Shown in pieces: positions 34,260 through 43,005 of a stretch of 57,632 nt of DNA. The translations under genes and the position numbers were made by a program. Below the pieces are notes generated by a model. The model ran no database searches. It worked only from the letters and a program-made list of their open reading frames with translations, and was not told the DNA's origin. The DNA comes from Muribaculaceae bacterium. Its GTDB lineage: Bacteria > Bacteroidota > Bacteroidia > Bacteroidales > Muribaculaceae. Within the stretch, counting starts at the first letter, position 1. The number at the start of each line of letters is the position of its first letter. The stretch is taken from assembly GCA_017557625.1 (NCBI GenBank), contig JAFYYG010000057.1:1-57632 (forward strand). Reading direction: 5' to 3'.

Positions 34260-36941
34260 TTATCGATAGCTTTGAGCGATGAGTTGCTTAACCTTAGCGT
34301 TGAACTCGCTGTTCTCCATCAAGTCCTCGATGGTCATGTGCATGCGGTAGCGCCAGTAGTGTCGTGGGTTGGCTGGCACATTGATGCGCTCGGCATTGGC
34401 ATCGGGCAGACGCAGCTCCTCGTCAATCGAGAGCCAGTCTTGCAGACTCAGCAGGCACAGCATCGATGGGCTGTAGAGGTGCTGGGCCACGATGTCGCGA
34501 GCGAGCCATCCAGGCAGTGGATGAGGAGCAGGTCCCGACTTCCACATTACCTCGTTGTAGTACTCCTGCGAAAGTTGCCAGTCCTCATCCCACCATTGGC
34601 GCAGAGTGCTCATGTCGTGGGTGCTGATGGTGCTCACCGAGCGGTATGGATTGCTCTGGAGGTGTCCAAACTTGAGTTTGTTGTCCTTAGGCATGGACTG
34701 AATCTCAAGGCTCAAAATCTTAAGCTCGTTCATTACCCAGGGCACGCAGTCGGGCACCATGCCGAGGTCCTCGGCGCACACGAGCATGCGTGTGGCCTGA
34801 ACCAGGCGTGGCAGTTTCTTCATCGCCTCGTGATACCAGAAGCGGTTGTTGCGGCGATAGTAGTAGTCGTTATACAGGCGGTTGAAAGCCTCCTTGTCGT
34901 TATCCCACAATGCCTCATAGATGAGTGCCAATTGCGCGGTGATTCGTGGATGGAACTTGTTGGAATCTTTGCGGTCGCGCACGAAGAGCACGTTGTTGAT
35001 GAGCGAGAACAAGCCATCGCGCACCCACTTGTCATCTTCGGTGGTCTTGCCGGCGAAGGCAGCCTCAATCTTGCGCTGAGTGTCATACTCGGGACGCATC
35101 TTCCAGATGTCATCGTGAGAGTGCTGCAAGAAGTTGTCGCGCACACGCTGAGCGTGAGGGCCGAACACACGGTCGATAATCCAGTCGGCGATGAATGGTT
35201 CGGTGAAGAACTCTTCCTGCCAACGCAGTCCGTAGCCCTCAACCTCCTCGCGAGTCATGCCGAGAGCGGGTGAGAACTGGCCAAGCAGGCCCTGAACCGA
35301 ACTGATGGGAATCTCCCAGATGCGGAAGAAGCCGAGCACGTGGTCGATGCGATAAGCGTCGAAATACTCGCTCATGTTCTGGAAGCGGCGAACCCACCAC
35401 TGGCAGCCGTCTTTGAGCATCTCGTCCCAGTTGTAGGTTGGGAAGCCCCAGTTCTGACCGTCGGCGCTGAAAGCATCGGGTGGCGCACCGGCCTGACCGT
35501 TCATGTTGAAGTAGTTGGGCTCTACCCAGGCATCGCAGCCGTTGGGGCTGATACCAATGGGGATGTCGCCCTTGAGAATCACGTGCTTACTGCGAGCATA
35601 GTCGTGAGCGGCTTTCATCTGAATGCTCAGCTCAAACTGCACAAACATCCAGAAAGCTGCCTCTTTGCCCATATCAGTGGTCATATCCTCCACGCTCTTT
35701 TTGAGCGATGGGGTGAACTGGCGGTGGTTGGGCCACTCCTTGAAATTGGCGGTACCGAACTTGTCGCGCAGCACACAGAAAGCGGCGTAAGGCACGAGCC
35801 AACGCTTGTTGGCGGTATAGAAATTCTTGTAGTCGTTACCCTTGACAATCTTCTCGCCGTCTTGCTCCCACACGTCGCGCAGATAGTTGAGCTTTAGTTT
35901 GTTGACACGCTCATAGTCAATCTGTGGCAGAGCATTGAGCTCCTGGCCTTCGGCGATGTAGCTCTTCATCTTCTCCACATCCTTGAGGGCGGGCAGTTGA
36001 CGAAGGTCAACATACATTGGGTGCAGGGCATAGATTGAGATGCTATTGTAGGGATAGCTGTCGGTCCACGTCTTGGTGATGGTGGTGTCGTTGATAGGAA
36101 GTACCTGGAGGGCACGCTGGCCTGTTTTCTCCATCCAGTCAATCATCTTTTTGAGGTCGCCGAAGTCGCCCACACCGCAGCTCTGCTTGCTGCGCATCGA
36201 GAAGATGGGAATTACGGTACCTGCGATGCGCCATGCTGGCAGTGGGAATGTGGCTTGAGCCAGTTCGTAGCTCACCACCTCGCTAGTAGCGAGTTCGGGC
36301 AGGTCTATGCTGCGGTTGTCACACTCTTCCCAACAGATGTTGCCCTTATCGTCAATAGCGACGAATTTGAAGGTGATGTGGCTTGATGCCAACTTCGACG
36401 TGTTGAGTTTGATGGCCCACTGATTGTGAGTGATTTCGGTCATCATAAGACCGCGTTTCGCGCTCCAGTCGCCCAATGCGGGACCTTCGCCACAAAGCAC
36501 CAGGTGCTGGTTACCGGCGAGTTGAGGCGCACGCACGTTTATGATGGCAGTCTTGCCAAAACCAGTGCTTGCGAGCTTGCCCTCGGGACGCTCGGCAAGG
36601 CAGTCGGTAAATGCGCTGCTGTAGAGGTAGCTGTCCTCGGGCAGGTCGAGCCAGTGGTCATAGATAATATAACGTTTGGCTTTAGCGCACGAGAACACTA
36701 AGCGGTGAGGCACGGTCTGCCACTCATGGCGCATTTCCTCGTCTCCGCGGTTTACGCTGTAATAGTAGTCGATGTGACGTCCGCTTACTCCGGGATAGCT
36801 TACCTCACAAGTCCAACGACGGCCGTCGGTGGTGGTCATCTTGTGGACACTGTCGAGGAAATCAAGCTTACTGTCATCAATGTGCAACACTATCTCCTCT
36901 CCAAAGATAGTCTGGTAGTCTAGATTGAAAATTAGTTTCAT
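34260..36941 (-). CDS. malQ: 4-alpha-glucanotransferase with two CBM20 domains (GH77, DPE2-like)
   Basis: 893 residues, no signal peptide, so cytoplasmic. Two N-terminal CBM20-like domains are present (about 1-120 and 135-225, the second with HLVLCGEGPALGDWSAKRGL). The GH77 barrel follows: IPIFSMRSKQSCGVGDFGDL, YRIDHVLGFFRIWEIP (about D531, nucleophile), CAEDLGMVPDCV (about E723) and STHDMSTLRQWW (about D775). The tandem CBM20-GH77 order is that of plant DPE2 and common in Bacteroidetes. It shuffles glucan chains between maltose, maltodextrins and glycogen. It is the first gene of the operon and has a candidate operator upstream. Confidence 0.95.
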   Translation of the reverse strand: MKLIFNLDYQTIFGEEIVLHIDDSKLDFLDSVHKMTTTDGRRWTCEVSYPGVSGRHIDYYYSVNRGDEEMRHEWQTVPHRLVFSCAKAKRYIIYDHWLDLPEDSYLYSSAFTDCLAERPEGKLASTGFGKTAIINVRAPQLAGNQHLVLCGEGPALGDWSAKRGLMMTEITHNQWAIKLNTSKLASSHITFKFVAIDDKGNICWEECDNRSIDLPELATSEVVSYELAQATFPLPAWRIAGTVIPIFSMRSKQSCGVGDFGDLKKMIDWMEKTGQRALQVLPINDTTITKTWTDSYPYNSISIYALHPMYVDLRQLPALKDVEKMKSYIAEGQELNALPQIDYERVNKLKLNYLRDVWEQDGEKIVKGNDYKNFYTANKRWLVPYAAFCVLRDKFGTANFKEWPNHRQFTPSLKKSVEDMTTDMGKEAAFWMFVQFELSIQMKAAHDYARSKHVILKGDIPIGISPNGCDAWVEPNYFNMNGQAGAPPDAFSADGQNWGFPTYNWDEMLKDGCQWWVRRFQNMSEYFDAYRIDHVLGFFRIWEIPISSVQGLLGQFSPALGMTREEVEGYGLRWQEEFFTEPFIADWIIDRVFGPHAQRVRDNFLQHSHDDIWKMRPEYDTQRKIEAAFAGKTTEDDKWVRDGLFSLINNVLFVRDRKDSNKFHPRITAQLALIYEALWDNDKEAFNRLYNDYYYRRNNRFWYHEAMKKLPRLVQATRMLVCAEDLGMVPDCVPWVMNELKILSLEIQSMPKDNKLKFGHLQSNPYRSVSTISTHDMSTLRQWWDEDWQLSQEYYNEVMWKSGPAPHPLPGWLARDIVAQHLYSPSMLCLLSLQDWLSIDEELRLPDANAERINVPANPRHYWRYRMHMTIEDLMENSEFNAKVKQLIAQSYR

Positions 36942-36975
36942 ACTGCAATATATTTATTAGTTTTTTTCCAGTGAG

Positions 36976-36983
36976 TAAAATTA
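36976..36983 (-). promoter_or_regulatory. -7-like box of the malQ operon
   Basis: The minus strand reads TAATTTTA, one base off TAnnTTTG, 35 nt before the malQ start. The operator at 37040 begins 56 nt further upstream. Confidence 0.45.
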
Positions 36984-37039
36984 CTAACAATTATGTTACT
37001 TTTTGTCAATTATCTATTATAATAAGGTGGAAAAACTAT

Positions 37040-37051
37040 GAAAACGTTTGC
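37040..37051. promoter_or_regulatory. Putative operator GAAAACGTTTGC
   Basis: One mismatch from the perfect palindrome GCAAACGTTTGC at 10726. It lies 56 nt upstream of the malQ -7-like box. Confidence 0.55.
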
Positions 37052-37118
37052 AGAACAGCGATGGATAATCAAGGAATTAAATGGTGTCTTGTTATAGCTA
37101 AGTAAGAGTGGATATGAT

Positions 37119-37159
37119 AAAAAAGGTTCTGTTGAAGCCGAAAGAGCAACAACAGAACC
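37119..37159 (-). terminator. Intrinsic terminator of the first zinc-ribbon gene
   Basis: GGTTCTGTTG (37125-37134) pairs with CAACAGAACC (37150-37159). The minus strand runs on into TTTTTT. It begins 23 bp after the stop codon. Confidence 0.8.
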
Positions 37160-37182
37160 AACCTAGCCTATATCCAGTGATT

Positions 37183-38361
37183 TTAATACAAGTATCTTCT
37201 TTGATTCTCTATTCTTTCATATGCCTTTTCAAATTTTTCTTTGATATATGAATCCCCCAATACATTGTAACATTCTTTTGTAAATTCTTCTAAGCTATCA
37301 TCGCCTAAATCTTTATAATAGTCTTCATATTTTTCCTGAAGATCTTTTAAATCATCCTGATAATCGTTATAATCATCCTTAGTACTAATGTCGGCATTCT
37401 CCATCAAATAAATCAATTCATTGATATATTGTTTAGCATCTTTGCGTAGATTGCCTGTTGGCTCATCGGAGTCGTCATTTTTTGAAATATGTGTTTTGTC
37501 TTTTACAGATGTGTAGATGTACAAACCTGCGCCACCAATGAGGAGAGCCAATAATACAGCAAGTAATATCCACAGAGCACCTCGTTTGGTCTTTTCACTA
37601 ACTTCTTGCTCTTCGGTTTGGAATGAAGTATAGCTCCAATCAAGCAGTTGTTTGCAGTATGGGCATTGCCGCATCCCATAGTGAATAAGCTGGTGACAAA
37701 TGGGACATTCCACTGTATTCACGCTGTCACTGAGTTGATGGGTTCTTAATGAAGCGGGTTGCGCAGCAGCCCCTGCCTCCTGCAATGAGGGGGTGACAGC
37801 TGTCGGTGGGGCAGGTGGAGCGGCTGGCAATGCTGGTGGAAGTGGCGGAATGGCCTCTCCACTCTCAGTAAATTGTGGCTCTATTTGAGGTTGTAGATTT
37901 CTGTCCACCTCTTGCGAAGGCAAAACAAGGCTCATGTCTTCGGCGACTTGACCTGTGAGCAGTTTGCGGGCCTTCTCAGGCTGCTGCGAGAGAAGTTTCA
38001 TAAAGTAGGGGTAAAAGCCCTGCTTGTCGCGAATTAGTTCGGCACATTTCGCATACCATGTCTCTACGGCACTTGGCTCAACCAACCCGTATGTCGCCAC
38101 TCCTTCATCAGCAATGTTGACTATGCTGTCGCAGTGCGGATCGCTGGCGATGAGTTGTACAAACTCGTCTCTCGACATGGCGGTGCGTGGCACTTCGTCC
38201 ATCAGATTCATATTCTTGAGAATCTCATCCTCGGGCATCGCTTCGGCAAGTTCGGGATGCTCCAACTCGTAGGCAACTCGGTCTTCGGGCTGCATGAAAC
38301 CGCACTTAGGGCAGAACTTAAGCCCGTCGTCTATCTCTCTATAACAATTGATGCACTTCAT
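37183..38361 (-). CDS. Zinc-ribbon membrane protein, paralogue 1
   Basis: I start it at ATG 38361 (MKCINCYREIDDGLKFCPKC); the in-frame codon at 38376 is TTG. About 392 residues. An N-terminal zinc ribbon has CINC and CPKC. A conserved helical domain follows (about 50-140: MSRDEFVQLIASDPHCDSI, AVETWYAKCAELIRDKQGF). Next come a Pro-rich linker, a second zinc ribbon (CPICHQLIHYGMRQCPYC) and one transmembrane helix (about 275-295). The last 85 residues are charged and helical (LKDLQEKYEDYYKDLGDD). It is probably cytoplasmic with the tail outside the inner membrane. Function is unknown. It is a tandem paralogue of the next gene. Confidence 0.75.
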   Translation of the reverse strand: MKCINCYREIDDGLKFCPKCGFMQPEDRVAYELEHPELAEAMPEDEILKNMNLMDEVPRTAMSRDEFVQLIASDPHCDSIVNIADEGVATYGLVEPSAVETWYAKCAELIRDKQGFYPYFMKLLSQQPEKARKLLTGQVAEDMSLVLPSQEVDRNLQPQIEPQFTESGEAIPPLPPALPAAPPAPPTAVTPSLQEAGAAAQPASLRTHQLSDSVNTVECPICHQLIHYGMRQCPYCKQLLDWSYTSFQTEEQEVSEKTKRGALWILLAVLLALLIGGAGLYIYTSVKDKTHISKNDDSDEPTGNLRKDAKQYINELIYLMENADISTKDDYNDYQDDLKDLQEKYEDYYKDLGDDSLEEFTKECYNVLGDSYIKEKFEKAYERIENQRRYLY

Positions 38362-38383
38362 GGGGGTAGTTTTCAATTAACTG

Positions 38384-38391
38384 CAAATATA
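38384..38391 (-). promoter_or_regulatory. -7 box of zinc-ribbon paralogue 1
   Basis: The minus strand reads TATATTTG, 22 nt before the start codon, so this gene has its own promoter behind the terminator of paralogue 2. Confidence 0.55.
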
Positions 38392-38433
38392 CAAATATTT
38401 TTTCAATTTCCATGTGGCTGATAATTATTTTTA

Positions 38434-38474
38434 TAAAAAAAAGCTTGATACCAAATTGTTTTTGAGTATCAAGC
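38434..38474 (-). terminator. Intrinsic terminator of zinc-ribbon paralogue 2
   Basis: GCTTGATAC pairs with GTATCAAGC (9 bp), and the minus strand continues with eight T residues. Confidence 0.8.
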
Positions 38475-38501
38475 ATTATTTGTTTTAGAAGTCTGATTTA
38501 G

Positions 38502-39620
38502 TTAATAGTTGTAATAAGTTTCATTCTCGTAAGTATCGTCATAGTAGTTTTCCTCTTCAATTAATTGTTCAGGCACATTCGTTTCAATGGTTTGCTCTTG
38601 TAGTGTTGGCACTTCTTGATAATCTTCTTCATAGGAGATAGCTCTAGAACTCTCGTAATCATTGTTGTATCGGTAGTCATAATAATCGTAATCGTCGTCA
38701 TCATCATATCGATGCTTGAGTTTGTGAGTCTTGTCTTTTACCGAAGTGTAAATGTAATAGCCAGCACCCCCTATCAGTATCGCCATGATAAGGGCAAGCA
38801 CAAACCACAGAGCGCCCCGTTTGGGCTTTTCGCCAACTTCTTGCTCAGTGGCTTGTGATGAATAACTCCAATCGAGAAGTTGTTTGCAGTACGGGCACTG
38901 ATGCGTGCCAAAAGGAATAAACTGATGGCAGATTGGGCATTCCACAGAATTTAGACCGTCACTGACTTGATAAGTGTCTGGATTTGTCGGTTCCATTCCC
39001 TCTGAACCGGGTTGTGCAGGGGAAATGGGCGATGGTGGATTGAGATCAGTAATCGCTGTGAGTGTTGGGGGTGGCGGCGGCATTACAGGTGGTGGGGGCG
39101 GAATGAGTCCTCCGTTCACCATTCCTGACGAAGTTGACATTTGTGGTGTTGTGCCGTTGCTAATTGTTTCCTGTAAAGGCATGGCAAGATTCATGTCCTC
39201 GGCTACTTGACTTATGAGCAAATTGCGGGCTTTCTCTGGCTGTTGCGAGAGAAGTTTCATAAAGTAGGGGTAAAAGCCCTGCTTGTCGCCAATTAGTTCG
39301 GCACATTTCGCATACCATGTCTCTACAGCACTTTTCTCAACCAACCCGTATGTAGCCACTCCTTCATCAGCAATGTTTGCTATGCTGTCGCAGTGCGGGT
39401 CGCTGGCGATGAGTTGCACAAACTCGTCTCTCGACATGGCAGTGCGTGGCACTTCGGTCGTCAGATTCATCTTCTCGAGAATCTCCTCTTCGGGAATAGC
39501 CTCGGCAAGCTCGGGATGCTCTAACTCATAAGCCTCTCTATCTTCAGGCTGCATGGTACCACACTTAGGACAGAACTTCAGTCCATCGGCAATCTCTCTA
39601 TAGCAATTAATGCATTTCAT
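38502..39620 (-). CDS. Zinc-ribbon membrane protein, paralogue 2
   Basis: About 372 residues from ATG 39620 (MKCINCYREIADGLKFCPKC). Domain order equals that of paralogue 1: zinc ribbon, conserved helical domain, Pro-rich linker (PPPPPVMPPPPPT), second zinc ribbon (CPICHQFIPFGTHQCPYC) and a transmembrane helix (GALWFVLALIMAILIGGAGY). The tail is entirely different: Asp- and Tyr-rich (DDDDDYDYYDYRYNNDYES, YYDDTYENETYYNY). The N-terminal third is almost identical at DNA level to paralogue 1, which points to recent duplication or gene conversion with separate evolution of the tails. Confidence 0.75.
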   Translation of the reverse strand: MKCINCYREIADGLKFCPKCGTMQPEDREAYELEHPELAEAIPEEEILEKMNLTTEVPRTAMSRDEFVQLIASDPHCDSIANIADEGVATYGLVEKSAVETWYAKCAELIGDKQGFYPYFMKLLSQQPEKARNLLISQVAEDMNLAMPLQETISNGTTPQMSTSSGMVNGGLIPPPPPVMPPPPPTLTAITDLNPPSPISPAQPGSEGMEPTNPDTYQVSDGLNSVECPICHQFIPFGTHQCPYCKQLLDWSYSSQATEQEVGEKPKRGALWFVLALIMAILIGGAGYYIYTSVKDKTHKLKHRYDDDDDYDYYDYRYNNDYESSRAISYEEDYQEVPTLQEQTIETNVPEQLIEEENYYDDTYENETYYNY

Positions 39621-39650
39621 CGTTTTAATGGAATAATGGTAATTACTCTG

Positions 39651-39658
39651 CAAAAATA
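39651..39658 (-). promoter_or_regulatory. -7 box of zinc-ribbon paralogue 2
   Basis: The minus strand reads TATTTTTG, 30 nt before the start codon. Confidence 0.5.
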
Positions 39659-39702
39659 ATAAAAAACTATTGGCACATCTAATATAATAGTCTCAAAAAG
39701 TA

Positions 39703-39739
39703 ATAAAGAATGCTTGACGCGAGATAGCATCAAGCATTC
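39703..39739 (-). terminator. Intrinsic terminator of the GH25 gene
   Basis: GAATGCTTGACGC (39708-39720) pairs with GCATCAAGCATTC (39727-39739). It begins 17 bp after the GH25 stop codon. Confidence 0.75.
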
Positions 39740-39756
39740 TTGTTTCAAAAACGTCA

Positions 39757-41118
39757 TTATTTCTTGCCGCCACGATTATATTTAATCTCGTCGTTGTCGG
39801 CCGAACTTTGATTGGAGGATTTTGTCGATTTAGAGGCAGTCTTTTTATTGGTTTTGCTAGATTCCTCTTTTGACTTCTCGTTGGCTAATCTCTCTTGTTG
39901 AGCGCTTTTTAGGTCGCTCATGCGTTTTTGCTCGTCATCATTTTGCTCGTGATGGTCGTTCAGTGCAGTGTTCGCCTTGTCCTTATCGGCCTTCATGCGA
40001 GCCTGAGCGTTGGCGCGGTCTTTGCGTTTCTCCTCTTCACGGCGCTGCTTCTCCTCTTGCTCACGCTGCTTTTTTTCTTGCTCCAGGCGTTTCTTCTCTT
40101 GCTCGGCGCGCTTCTTCTCAATCTCTTTCTCCCTCTTTTCTATCTCCTTGCGCTTTTTCTCCTCTTCTTTGCGAGCCTTTTCCTCGGCCTTGCGTTCCTC
40201 TTCACGCTTTTTCTCCTCCATCTTCTTGCGCTTTTTGGCGTTTTCTTCGCCTCGTTTCTGTGCCTCGGTTTTCTCTTTATTGCTATTAGAGTTGTTTTGA
40301 TTTGCAGGATAAGGCACTTCGGGCTTTGGCTCTTCTTTCTTTGGTTTGGGTCGTGGCACATTCTGTCGCTGTTTGTCGTTTCTCTTTTTCGACTTAGATG
40401 AATTGTAAGTTATATCTTTAAGTGAGCAGCCTCGGTTAAATCGGCTCAGGTCCACTTTCTCGTCAATGCCACTGATGATGCCTTTGTCACTAAATTGCCA
40501 CAAGATCCACTTGGCACCGAAGTTGAGCTGAGGCTCACTTTTTGAATAACGGGCTATGAAGAGCGGATAATTCCTGAAGTCATAACCCAACAAGGTGTTG
40601 AAATAGCTCACATTGGTGTAAATCATAGGTTTACAGCCATAGTAGTCTTCAAGCAACTGAGCAAATAGCATGACGCTGTCTTGTAGTTGCTTGGCCGACC
40701 ATCCAGAGTGTGTCTCCACGTCAAGGAGCGGGATGAGATCCTGCTCTTCGGGCTTTGCCATGCTAATAAAATTCTCAAATTGCTTTTGAATGGGCGATGT
40801 TGTTGACAGAAAATGATAACTTCCCACTTTCACGCCATGCTTGCGCGCATTCTCGATGTTGGCACGATAGCGGTGCTGCTTGTGTGTAGCACCCTCGGTT
40901 GCCTTTACATAAACATACTTAATTGAAGGATCCTCGGCAGTAGCTCGCCAGTTAATATCCTTCTGATAATTAGAGACATCTATACCATCATAGACAAGAG
41001 CAGCATTGTTGCTGTAGTTCTTGTCTCCAACCACTTTCACCTCATGCTCGTCGTCATTGCCAGCATGAGTTGTTAATGATAATAATAAAGTAAAAAATAA
41101 AATTACATATACCCGCAT
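39757..41118 (-). CDS. GH25 lysozyme with long charged helical tail
   Basis: 453 residues with a signal peptide (MRVYVILFFTLLLSLTTHAG). The GH25 muramidase domain covers about 42-235: YDGIDVSNYQKDINW (first Asp), VKATEGATH, SYHFLSTTS, PLLDVETHSGW (catalytic Asp-x-Glu) and KWILWQFSDKG. It should cut the MurNAc-GlcNAc bond of peptidoglycan. The C-terminal half is unusual: about 130 residues of Glu, Lys and Arg in alternating short blocks (KKREEERKAEEKARKEEEKK) with no heptads, as in single alpha-helices, then a Ser/Lys-rich end. It has its own promoter and terminator. Confidence 0.9.
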   Translation of the reverse strand: MRVYVILFFTLLLSLTTHAGNDDEHEVKVVGDKNYSNNAALVYDGIDVSNYQKDINWRATAEDPSIKYVYVKATEGATHKQHRYRANIENARKHGVKVGSYHFLSTTSPIQKQFENFISMAKPEEQDLIPLLDVETHSGWSAKQLQDSVMLFAQLLEDYYGCKPMIYTNVSYFNTLLGYDFRNYPLFIARYSKSEPQLNFGAKWILWQFSDKGIISGIDEKVDLSRFNRGCSLKDITYNSSKSKKRNDKQRQNVPRPKPKKEEPKPEVPYPANQNNSNSNKEKTEAQKRGEENAKKRKKMEEKKREEERKAEEKARKEEEKKRKEIEKREKEIEKKRAEQEKKRLEQEKKQREQEEKQRREEEKRKDRANAQARMKADKDKANTALNDHHEQNDDEQKRMSDLKSAQQERLANEKSKEESSKTNKKTASKSTKSSNQSSADNDEIKYNRGGKK

Positions 41119-41147
41119 AATAAAAGTGTTTTTTCATTATTCACATG

Positions 41148-41155
41148 CAAAGGTA
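41148..41155 (-). promoter_or_regulatory. -7 box of the GH25 gene
   Basis: The minus strand reads TACCTTTG, 29 nt before the start codon, with TTGG about 21 nt further upstream. Confidence 0.55.
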
Positions 41156-41427
41156 ATAAAATACTATTAATAATTCCAATTTTCTTGACTTGTTTAACAT
41201 TTTTATTCTGAATGGAGGGCGATTTTAAGGATTTAAAGGATGTCCTATAAAGTGCTAAAAAAGCAAATTATTTATTACATATATCACCATTTTTGGAATT
41301 TAAGCTCCCTCCTTAAAAATATCTCTTTGCTAAGAATAAACCATCATGAGGTTGCGATAGTCTATTAGTTATGTAAATTTTATAAATAATTAAAGGTAAA
41401 TATTGTGGTAGTGACAGCTTTTCTTTG

Positions 41428-41435
41428 TAATTTTG
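41428..41435 (+). promoter_or_regulatory. -7 box of the DUF1573 pair
   Basis: TAATTTTG lies 23 nt before the ATG at 41459. Confidence 0.6.
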
Positions 41436-41458
41436 CCACAAATAATTATTCAACTGCT

Positions 41459-41848
41459 ATGAAACGATTTTTTCTCATTACTCTCGCTGCGGTTCTGTGC
41501 CAACTGGCTATGATGGCACAACCGAAAGCCGAATTCAAGGAAGTAATCCACGACTTTGGTACTATCAAGGAGTCGAAAGGTGCTGTGAAATACACTTTTG
41601 AGTTCAAGAACACTGGCGACAAACCGCTTATCATAGTTGATGCGGTGGCGTCGTGCGGATGCACAAGGCCAAGCTTCACAGCCAAGCCCATTAAACCTGG
41701 AAAGAAGGGCAAAGTGGAAGTCACCTTCAGCCCCATTGGACGTGCAGGAACCTTCCGCAAGACCGTAAAAGTGAAGACCAACTGCCCCGAAAAAGTGTCA
41801 ACACTCACCATCACAGGCACTATAATCCCGAAAAGCAAAGAAAAATAG
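41459..41848 (+). CDS. DUF1573 protein (ASH/MSP-like Ig domain), short
   Basis: I start it at ATG 41459 (MKRFFLITLAAVLCQLAMMA), giving a signal peptide; an upstream in-frame GTG at 41405 precedes the promoter box. 129 residues. After the signal comes one immunoglobulin-like domain with family hallmarks: VIHDFGTIKESKGAVKYTFE, FKNTGDKPLIIVDAVASCGC and PGKKGKVEVTFSP. Such proteins are abundant and secreted in Bacteroidetes; the molecular role is unknown. The next gene starts at the very next base after the stop. Confidence 0.85.
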   Translation: MKRFFLITLAAVLCQLAMMAQPKAEFKEVIHDFGTIKESKGAVKYTFEFKNTGDKPLIIVDAVASCGCTRPSFTAKPIKPGKKGKVEVTFSPIGRAGTFRKTVKVKTNCPEKVSTLTITGTIIPKSKEK

Positions 41849-42946
41849 GTGACGCGGGTTTGGCGGCATATCGCAACCATCATGCTGGGAGCGATGGCTC
41901 TCACCAGCAGTATGATGGCGCAACCCGTCGCTTCATGGAACGAGACGCTTCACGACTTTGGCACTTTCCATGAGAGCGCCGGCAAGCAGACGTGCCAGTT
42001 TGTCGTCACAAACTCTGGCGACTCTACGATGGTAATAACTCAAGTGAAATCAACCTGCGGATGTACCGTCGCCAGCCATCCCACCGAACCCATCGCTCCA
42101 GGCGCTAGCGATTGCATCGACATCACCTTCACGCCCACTGGCCGTCCTGGTCCGTTTGAGAAAGATGTGTGGGTATATACCAACACCACACCTAATCGCA
42201 CTCGCCTCACCATAAAAGGCATAGTGGTGGGCAGTCCAGAGTCTGTAAGTCGCTTTTTCCCAGTCGGGGCAGGCGACCTTGAGTTCACAAACCTAGTGAT
42301 GGCGGCGGGCGAGGTCAAGAAGGGCCTGCTGCGCAACAACAGCATCACTGCCTACAACTCCGGGACCGACACGCTTGTCATCACCTTCGACAACAACACA
42401 AGTCACATAACTCCGCATGCGGTTCCCGACACGGTGCCCCCCGGCGGCATCAGCACCATGACGTTCTTTTTCGACACCATGCGTACCCCCGTGTGGGGAA
42501 TCAACGACGACCACATCATTATTATCGCTACCCCTCTCCACAGCGACAAGGTCCCTATATATGCCTATGCAAATATTGTGGTAAATGTTGTGGAAGACTT
42601 CTCTCAATTGACCGATGAGGAACGCGCCAAAGCCCCCACATGCGAAGTCACCACCGATAAACTGCTTTTTGACAACCTCCATCGATGCGAGATTGCAGAG
42701 GCCACGCTGTCACTCAAAAACACAGGCAATAGTAATCTGATAGTGCGCCGTGTGATGTCAACCGACAAAGCCATTACAACAAAATGCGACAAGACGCTGC
42801 TCAAGCCTGGAAAAGAGGCTATTGTCAACATAAAAGTCAACCCCAACAAGGTGGGTTCCAATATCCTAAATTCCCAATTAACCATCATCACAAACGACCC
42901 TGCCAACCCAAGAATCGAAGTGAGAGTGGTGGGAGAGGTAAAATAA
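41849..42946 (+). CDS. DUF1573 protein with several Ig-like domains
   Basis: 365 residues. The likely start is GTG at 41849, directly after the TAG of the previous gene, giving the signal peptide MTRVWRHIATIMLGAMALTS; ATG 41881 is an alternative. Domain 1 (about 28-130) repeats the family text (LHDFGTFHESAGKQTCQFVV, STCGCTVASHP, PTGRPGPFEKDV). Domain 2 is more diverged. Domain 3 (about 255-365) has LSLKNTGNSNLIVRRVMST and LKPGKEAIVNIKV. It is a paralogue of the shorter gene before it and is surely co-transcribed. It is probably periplasmic. Confidence 0.85.
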   Translation: MTRVWRHIATIMLGAMALTSSMMAQPVASWNETLHDFGTFHESAGKQTCQFVVTNSGDSTMVITQVKSTCGCTVASHPTEPIAPGASDCIDITFTPTGRPGPFEKDVWVYTNTTPNRTRLTIKGIVVGSPESVSRFFPVGAGDLEFTNLVMAAGEVKKGLLRNNSITAYNSGTDTLVITFDNNTSHITPHAVPDTVPPGGISTMTFFFDTMRTPVWGINDDHIIIIATPLHSDKVPIYAYANIVVNVVEDFSQLTDEERAKAPTCEVTTDKLLFDNLHRCEIAEATLSLKNTGNSNLIVRRVMSTDKAITTKCDKTLLKPGKEAIVNIKVNPNKVGSNILNSQLTIITNDPANPRIEVRVVGEVK

Positions 42947-42994
42947 TGCACAATTCATAATGCACAATTCATAATCTAGAATATCTAGAAAATC
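42944..42994 (+). repeat. TGCACAATTCATAA and TCTAGAA phrase repeats
   Basis: TAATGCACAATTCA occurs twice starting at the stop codon of the DUF1573 gene. Then ATCTAGAATATCTAGAAAATC leads up to meaB. Two phrase families are joined in one spacer. Confidence 0.75.
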
Positions 42995-43005
42995 TATATA
43001 ATAAA

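Larger units (their letters stand above)
41119..41458. other. Divergent intergenic region between GH25 and DUF1573 genes
   Basis: This 340-bp AT-rich stretch contains the GH25 promoter (41148-41155) and the DUF1573 promoter (41428-41435). I see no ORF, RNA gene or clear hairpin between them. Confidence 0.5.

Noticed and set aside
34272-35273. 333-codon open frame antisense to malQ
   Set aside because: A shadow of conserved GH77 coding sequence; no independent support.
37038-37097. Possible 19-codon leader peptide upstream of the zinc-ribbon/malQ region
   Set aside because: It overlaps the putative operator, is very short and faces away from malQ. There is no sign of translation.
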